From assembly GCA_905182985.1 (NCBI GenBank), contig CAJJDN010000183.1, positions 95,040 through 159,039 of the forward strand: a stretch of 64,000 nucleotides of DNA, in the 5' to 3' direction. A program made the position numbers and the translations under genes. Under the pieces are notes generated by a model that did no database searches, was not told the DNA's origin, and worked only from the letters and a program-made list of their open reading frames with translations. Shown here one piece after another: positions 60,056 through 64,000 of the stretch; position 1 is the first letter of the stretch, and every line of letters begins with the position of its first letter. This stretch comes from Paramecium sonneborni (taxonomy: Eukaryota > Ciliophora > Oligohymenophorea > Peniculida > Parameciidae).

Positions 60056-60965
60056 TCATAAGAAAAACTCAAAATCCAAATTTTTAATTCCATCTCCAAA
60101 ATAAGCATATTCAAATGAATAGTCATTACTGTAAGTAATGTATCCAGGCCAAATTAAGATACTGAGAGTTATCTAATTCTATAAATTAAAAGGGACACAT
60201 TTCTTTGAGTAGAATCTGCTTATAATGACCATTATTAACTAGGAGTGTCCTCTACTAAACAATCAAAAAAGTCTTTTCTATAAAGAGCTTCATCTCGAGC
60301 TTTAATAGAAATCGATTAAACTTATTAAATCTTATTTATCCTCTCTGGTTGGTGTTCGAAAATGCTAATAGTTTTTTAATTCAGCCTTAATCCCTGTAAA
60401 AGGTTTTTTAATTAGTTCATGTGTTGGTGTCAAACGATAGGATCCTACTGGCATAGAAGCACATTGAAATTCTATTTATTAAACTGTATATGACAGTCTT
60501 TCTAATTCTGAAAAGTTTTTAGCTGGCAGTTACAGGTATTTCTAAAGGGTCCTCAAAATTAATTTCTTCTTCAGTTTTAAATACGATATGTTCATGTTAA
60601 CCTGTAAATGGCTCTCTTAAATTTTCAGCTCTTTATGAATATTCTTCATTATATTTAGGCAATTCAGCCAAATGATAATTATTAGAATATTCAATAATTG
60701 AAGTTATAACCTCCAAAAGAATTTTTTCAATGGAAATTCATACTAACCTTTATATTAAATTCCTAGTGATATGGAGTAATCTTTTTCTACACCTTCAACC
60801 CTAACCCAAAACAATACTTCATCGAATGTGTAATGTTCTAAAATTTTTAGAATTGGCAATTTTAATTTTTTTTCTATTTTTAGAATATCAATACATACCT
60901 TTCTTCCATATTCAAAGTTAATCCTTTTGTTAAATGAATTTCAAATCATTAAATGATATTTCCAT
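60056..60965 (-). pseudogene. RSPH9: RSPH9-like radial spoke protein, frame-disrupted
   Basis: RSPH9 is a radial spoke head component of motile cilia. Family segments are all present: YTFDEVLFWVRVEGVEKDYS, LPKYNEEYSQRAENLREPFT, PAKNFSELERLSYTVQQIEF, PVGSYRLTPTHELIKKPFTG, KNYQHFRTPTREDKQ, DFFDCLVEDTPSQQWSLQAD and ILIWPGYITYSNDYSFEYAY. Introns of 25, 22 and 20 nt are credible. Even so, frames break near residue 12 (CAAAAGG, one A short), at an eight-A run after the first intron (one A long), at a six-A run before FFW, and at about 60,536. Three of four breaks are in A runs, so sequencing error is as likely as true loss. Otherwise the sequence is well conserved. Confidence 0.75.
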
Positions 60966-61146
60966 TAAAATAAATAATAAAATATAAAAATACTAAATGT
61001 TTATATGTGTTACAGCTCAATTATGAGTTAGACAAGGATATTATTAACAATTGGAATTGAATATTTTGAAAAAGAATTAATGTATTATATTTGAATTATT
61101 AATGAGTTGTTTCTATTATCAAAAAAGATTTGTATTAATATTTAAT

Positions 61147-62012
61147 ATGGCCACCAAAAGAAAATATTAAAGGAATATAGTTGATAATTAAAAGCCTGAA
61201 GAGAATGTCATCAGAGTGACAAATCGTGTCTAATCATCAACCTATATTAGAAGAGCTTTGTGGTTATTATAAGGTACTCGTAAAGAGGATCAACCTCCTG
61301 TCTTTGATACAGTCTATATTACTGCTATTGATAATGCTATTACAAAAGCTGTCGTTATCTCTGAAGTTGTAAGAAGACGAGTGGTCGGCTTATATTAAGT
61401 TAATACAATCAAATCTGTTGAAATCAATGAAGTTTATGAACCAATGGAAGAAGGACTTGTGACTGTTAAAGTTACAAGAAATTTAGCATCTTTATAAATT
61501 AAATTAACAAAGACACCTACTGAGTAAGATAGAAAAGAACCAGGATTTCTTGTAAATATATTCAATTTAGATTATAGGAACTTTTACCATCTGATCAAAT
61601 TCAAACAACAAGACCTGAAAGATAAAGATCTCCTAAAGGAGGTAACTGGGGAAAAAGAGATAATAGAAAAAATTACAGTAATAGAAGAGATGACAGAAGA
61701 GACGACAGAAGAGATGACAGAAGAGATGATAGAAGAGATGATAGAAGAGATGACAGTAAAGATGATAGAAGAGATTACAAAAGAGATGATAGAAGAGATA
61801 ATAGAAACAATAGAAGGGATGATAATAGAAATGATAGAAGAGATGATAATAGAGACAGAAGAAATGGTAGAGGATAAAGATAAGAAAATAGAATACATAG
61901 GGATAATAATGATAATTAAGGTTAATAAAGAGAAAATAGAAGAGATGATAATCGAAATAACAAAGAAGGTGGTTAATAAAAAACAAGAGGAGAAAACAAA
62001 TAACAATCCTGA
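61147..62012 (+). CDS. Alba-domain protein with Arg-Asp repeat tail, 279 aa
   Basis: Alba proteins bind RNA or DNA and in eukaryotes include the Rpp20/Rpp25 subunits of RNase P/MRP. Residues about 15-120 give ENVIRVTNRVQSSTYIRRAL, VYITAIDNAITKAVVISEVV, RRRVVGLYQVNTIKSVEIN and VTVKVTRNLASLQIKLTKTP, the alternating strand-helix pattern with the I-x-A-(M/I)-(G/D)-x-A-I helix. A 26 nt intron near 61,553 precedes a tail of repeated RRDD units, then Asn/Arg/Gly-rich sequence ending ENKQQS. The low-complexity charged tail suggests RNA binding or condensates and is unusual in being Arg-Asp rather than RGG. Confidence 0.88.
61682..61875 (+). repeat. Coding minisatellite encoding RRDD units
   Basis: A purine-rich 12-nt-based repeat of the form AGAAGAGATGAY, about a dozen units with point changes, lies inside the Alba gene. 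Because it lacks stops in several frames it creates long artificial reading frames on both strands. Confidence 0.9.
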
Positions 62013-62109
62013 TTATCATTACAATATCAAATTACAAAATTTATTTCTTTCAATCTATTTTTTAATTTAATCAAATTAATAAATTCTTAAATATTTATTA
62101 ATAATAATC

Positions 62110-63678
62110 TCAAATATTTTATTCTTTTTCTTAAAAATTTTTAGATATTTCACTTAAGATTTTATTAAATAATTAATGAAATCTTTTTACTGTTTCAATG
62201 TAATTTTACAGCTCTCCTTTTAATCTAATAAAGTGTAAGCATAAAATATCTTATTCTATTTCTAATTGCAATATTTCAACTTTAACTTCAGCTTCCAATT
62301 CACTTGAGAACATTATCTATATTTATCTTTAATTATGGTTACACTAAATTCATAATTTTCAGTAAATTTCTCAATAATTTTTAGATTGAAATTATTTGCC
62401 TATAATTTTTATTTTATCAAATTTATGATTTCCTTTGGGTTTGAATTAAATAAACAATCACCAGACTTCAAGAACTCAATCTAAAATTATAAATACTCAT
62501 AGTTACAGATATTTGTTTTATCTTCGTTTTCCAAATTTATAAATCTTCAAATTTTGACTCATCATCATCTTATGATCTAAAAGATCCAACTCCATTTTAG
62601 ACTAATTATAATATTATATTGAAACGTTATTATTTATTATCGCTCATTGTCATCTGCCTTTATTAACGAGATAAACTGGCTTTTAATATGAATTATTCAA
62701 TTTTTTTTTGTTTTGATTAGAACTCTCTAATCATCTCTTCTGTAAATTCAGAATTGATTTAAGTCCATGAATGATTGTAAACTTCACTTAAGGACATTCT
62801 ATTATTCGGAGTTTCTGTTAACATTCCTGATATGAGATCTCTAATCTAAGTAAAAAAAATTAAAACTTAAATAGATCGTTGACAACCACTTTTGGATAAT
62901 TCTTTTACATTTTTTCCCAAAATTTCTGTGGTTAAATTAAAAATAATTAAAAAAGTAAGTTTTACTCAACCGATAACGAAGAGAAGGGAGGCTTACCAAA
63001 TAATAAAGAAAACAAAATCATTCCTAAAGCAAAAATATCCTTGCTTTATTAGTGATTGTTGTTTACATCAGCCCATCCTTAAGTTTCATAAACTAATTAT
63101 TTTAATTATTAATTACCATATTTTTTTTTTCTTATCCAATTCAGCCCAAGCTCTCCAATTTTAATTTATTTTGCATCACTAAAAAAAATGGTATCTGTAG
63201 TTAATTCTCCATGAAATAATCCGAACTTATGAACTTATATTAACCCTTTAAATAATAAATTAAGAATACCCTCAACAATTTATTTAAAATAACATCGAGC
63301 TTAAGTTTCATTAAAGTTTCCAGTCTAAAATAAGTATTCATATAATTCTCCTCCTTTTGGATATTCATATATAACACATGATCTAATTAATGTTCTTTTA
63401 TTTTTTTTCTTTTATCTTTTTAAAATAATACTGTATAATTTCCTTAGTTTCTTATTTGTAGAATTTTAAGAATAGATGGATGCTCCAAATTTCTAATATT
63501 TTATAACTCTTAAAGTTAATCTCTAAAAGAAATATCAAAAAAATTGAGTAAAACGTGTTGGCCTTGTTCATTTTTTCCAATTTTAACTTTATACTATTCT
63601 TATTTATGATTTTTGTACCTCTGGGCATCCAAAACATTATAGAATTTCGAATTCATCATATTTTGCCTTTGATTGCAT
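62110..63678 (-). CDS. SNF1/CAMK-like pseudokinase with KA1-like C-terminus
   Basis: Frame from MQSKAKYDEFEILQCFGCPE through tiny introns (25, 23, 24, 24 nt) gives kinase landmarks: YKVKIGKNEQGQHVLLNFFD, IRNLEHPSILKILQI, CVIYEYPKGGELYEYL, GLFHGELTTDTIFF, IKIGELGLNWI, KDIFALGMILFSLLFGKPPF, DLISGMLTETPNNRMSLSEV. The VAIK lysine is Asn, HRD is HGE, the catalytic Asn is missing and DFG is GEL, so catalysis is not expected. Two 26 nt introns lead to a C-terminal KA1-like fold (FLKSGDCLFNSNPKEIINLI, EVKVEILQLEIEQDILCLHF). One junction near 62,880-62,935 was not resolved and might hide a further intron or an indel. A regulatory pseudokinase is the best reading. Confidence 0.7.
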
Positions 63679-63774
63679 ATTTATATTTATAAACAATTTA
63701 TACAATTAATTATAATTCTTTAATAATTGGAATTGTATATTTAATATAAATATAATTTTCTAGTTTAGCTGAAA

Positions 63775-64000
63775 TGTGAAAGGATGATTTTAACCAGGAA
63801 ATACAATATAAAAATGGTACTTATTAAAACGGATAATGACTTAATAAGTTTTAATTAGGTTAAGGGAAACTTTTTAATGCCGATAATAGTTAATAGGAAG
63901 AGTATTGGGTGTATGGAAAGATTTTAGGCAGATATTTTTATTTTGATGAAAGTGTTTATGAAGAAAAAAGATGAGAAAATGGGCAAAAGAATGCTTTAGG
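63775..64000 (+). pseudogene. MORN-repeat gene relic, cut by window edge
   Basis: The plus strand reads QYKNGTYQNGQ then TGA, LGQGKLFNADNSQ, YWVYGKILG and YFDESVYEEKR then TGA, ENGQKNALG. The expected MORN unit is Y-x-G-x-x-Y-x-G-x-W-x-x-G-x-(K/R)-x-G-x-G; here the Trp codons have become TGA and glycines are lost. Two such lesions in about 75 codons point to decay. The gene may continue beyond the window. Confidence 0.5.

Noticed and set aside
61584..62019. Long minus-strand frames of Ile/Ser/Val- or Phe/Tyr/Leu-rich protein over the repeat
   Set aside because: They are antisense shadows of the RRDD minisatellite inside the Alba gene; a 12-nt repeat without stops opens several frames at once.
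61690..62070. Plus-strand frame MTEETTEEMTEEMIEEM-like
   Set aside because: It is a frame-shifted reading of the same RRDD repeat; the Alba frame continues through it after a 26 nt intron and has the conserved domain.
1..64000. CRISPR arrays, bacterial operons, ribosome binding sites
   Set aside because: The code, introns and 5S gene show a eukaryotic nuclear genome; no regularly spaced repeats were seen.
1..64000. tRNA genes and telomeric repeats
   Set aside because: I saw no cloverleaf-like GC-richer stretch with A and B boxes apart from the 5S locus, and no C4A2/C3A3-type telomere repeat at either edge.

Overview
The window is nuclear DNA of a ciliate and is best explained as Paramecium. 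Long reading frames appear only when TAA and TAG are read as glutamine and TGA is the sole stop. Genes are joined by 20-31 nt introns, mostly GTA...TAG, a size typical of Paramecium. Base composition is very AT-rich, and a 5S rRNA gene of ciliate type is present. Under the standard code almost every gene looks shattered, so short standard-code ORFs here are fragments or shadows.

Layout. 1-8.4 kb is gene-poor: two ciliate-specific genes on the minus strand, a decayed AGC kinase, one small gene, then about 3 kb without a convincing gene. 8.4-12.4 kb is a tight same-strand block of five genes: RING membrane protein, GRDTY-repeat protein, TGS1-like cap methyltransferase, a two-helix membrane protein and a CFAP141-like ciliary protein. 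12.4-31.6 kb is looser: four members of a small helix-turn-helix-like family, a 1393-residue protein with an acylation-type N-terminus, a WD40 protein, several gene relics (one cathepsin B-like), and an N gap flanked by a perfect 1,073 bp duplication that is probably an assembly artefact. 31.8-52.3 kb is compact: RRP9/U3-55K, a small MYB protein, an ankyrin-anoctamin-B-box-EF-hand protein, the fifth HTH gene, an R1R2R3 MYB factor, a PX/START-like protein, a second WD40 protein, a DHHC acyltransferase, an EF-hand protein, an uncharacterised protein, a membrane protein, a ubiquitin-like protein and HEN1. 52.3-64 kb holds the 5S gene and a degenerate copy, a PACRG-like protein, an HP1-like chromodomain protein, a DENN protein, a small membrane protein, a frame-disrupted RSPH9, an Alba/RDD-repeat protein, a SNF1-like pseudokinase and a MORN relic.

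Themes. Ciliary parts (CFAP141-like, PACRG-like, RSPH9) fit a ciliated cell. HEN1 and the chromodomain protein belong to families that in ciliates serve small-RNA-guided chromatin and DNA elimination. The anoctamin, PX/START, DENN and DHHC proteins concern membranes and trafficking. Exon structures were derived by hand from frame continuity, GT...AG borders and length divisibility, without transcript data.
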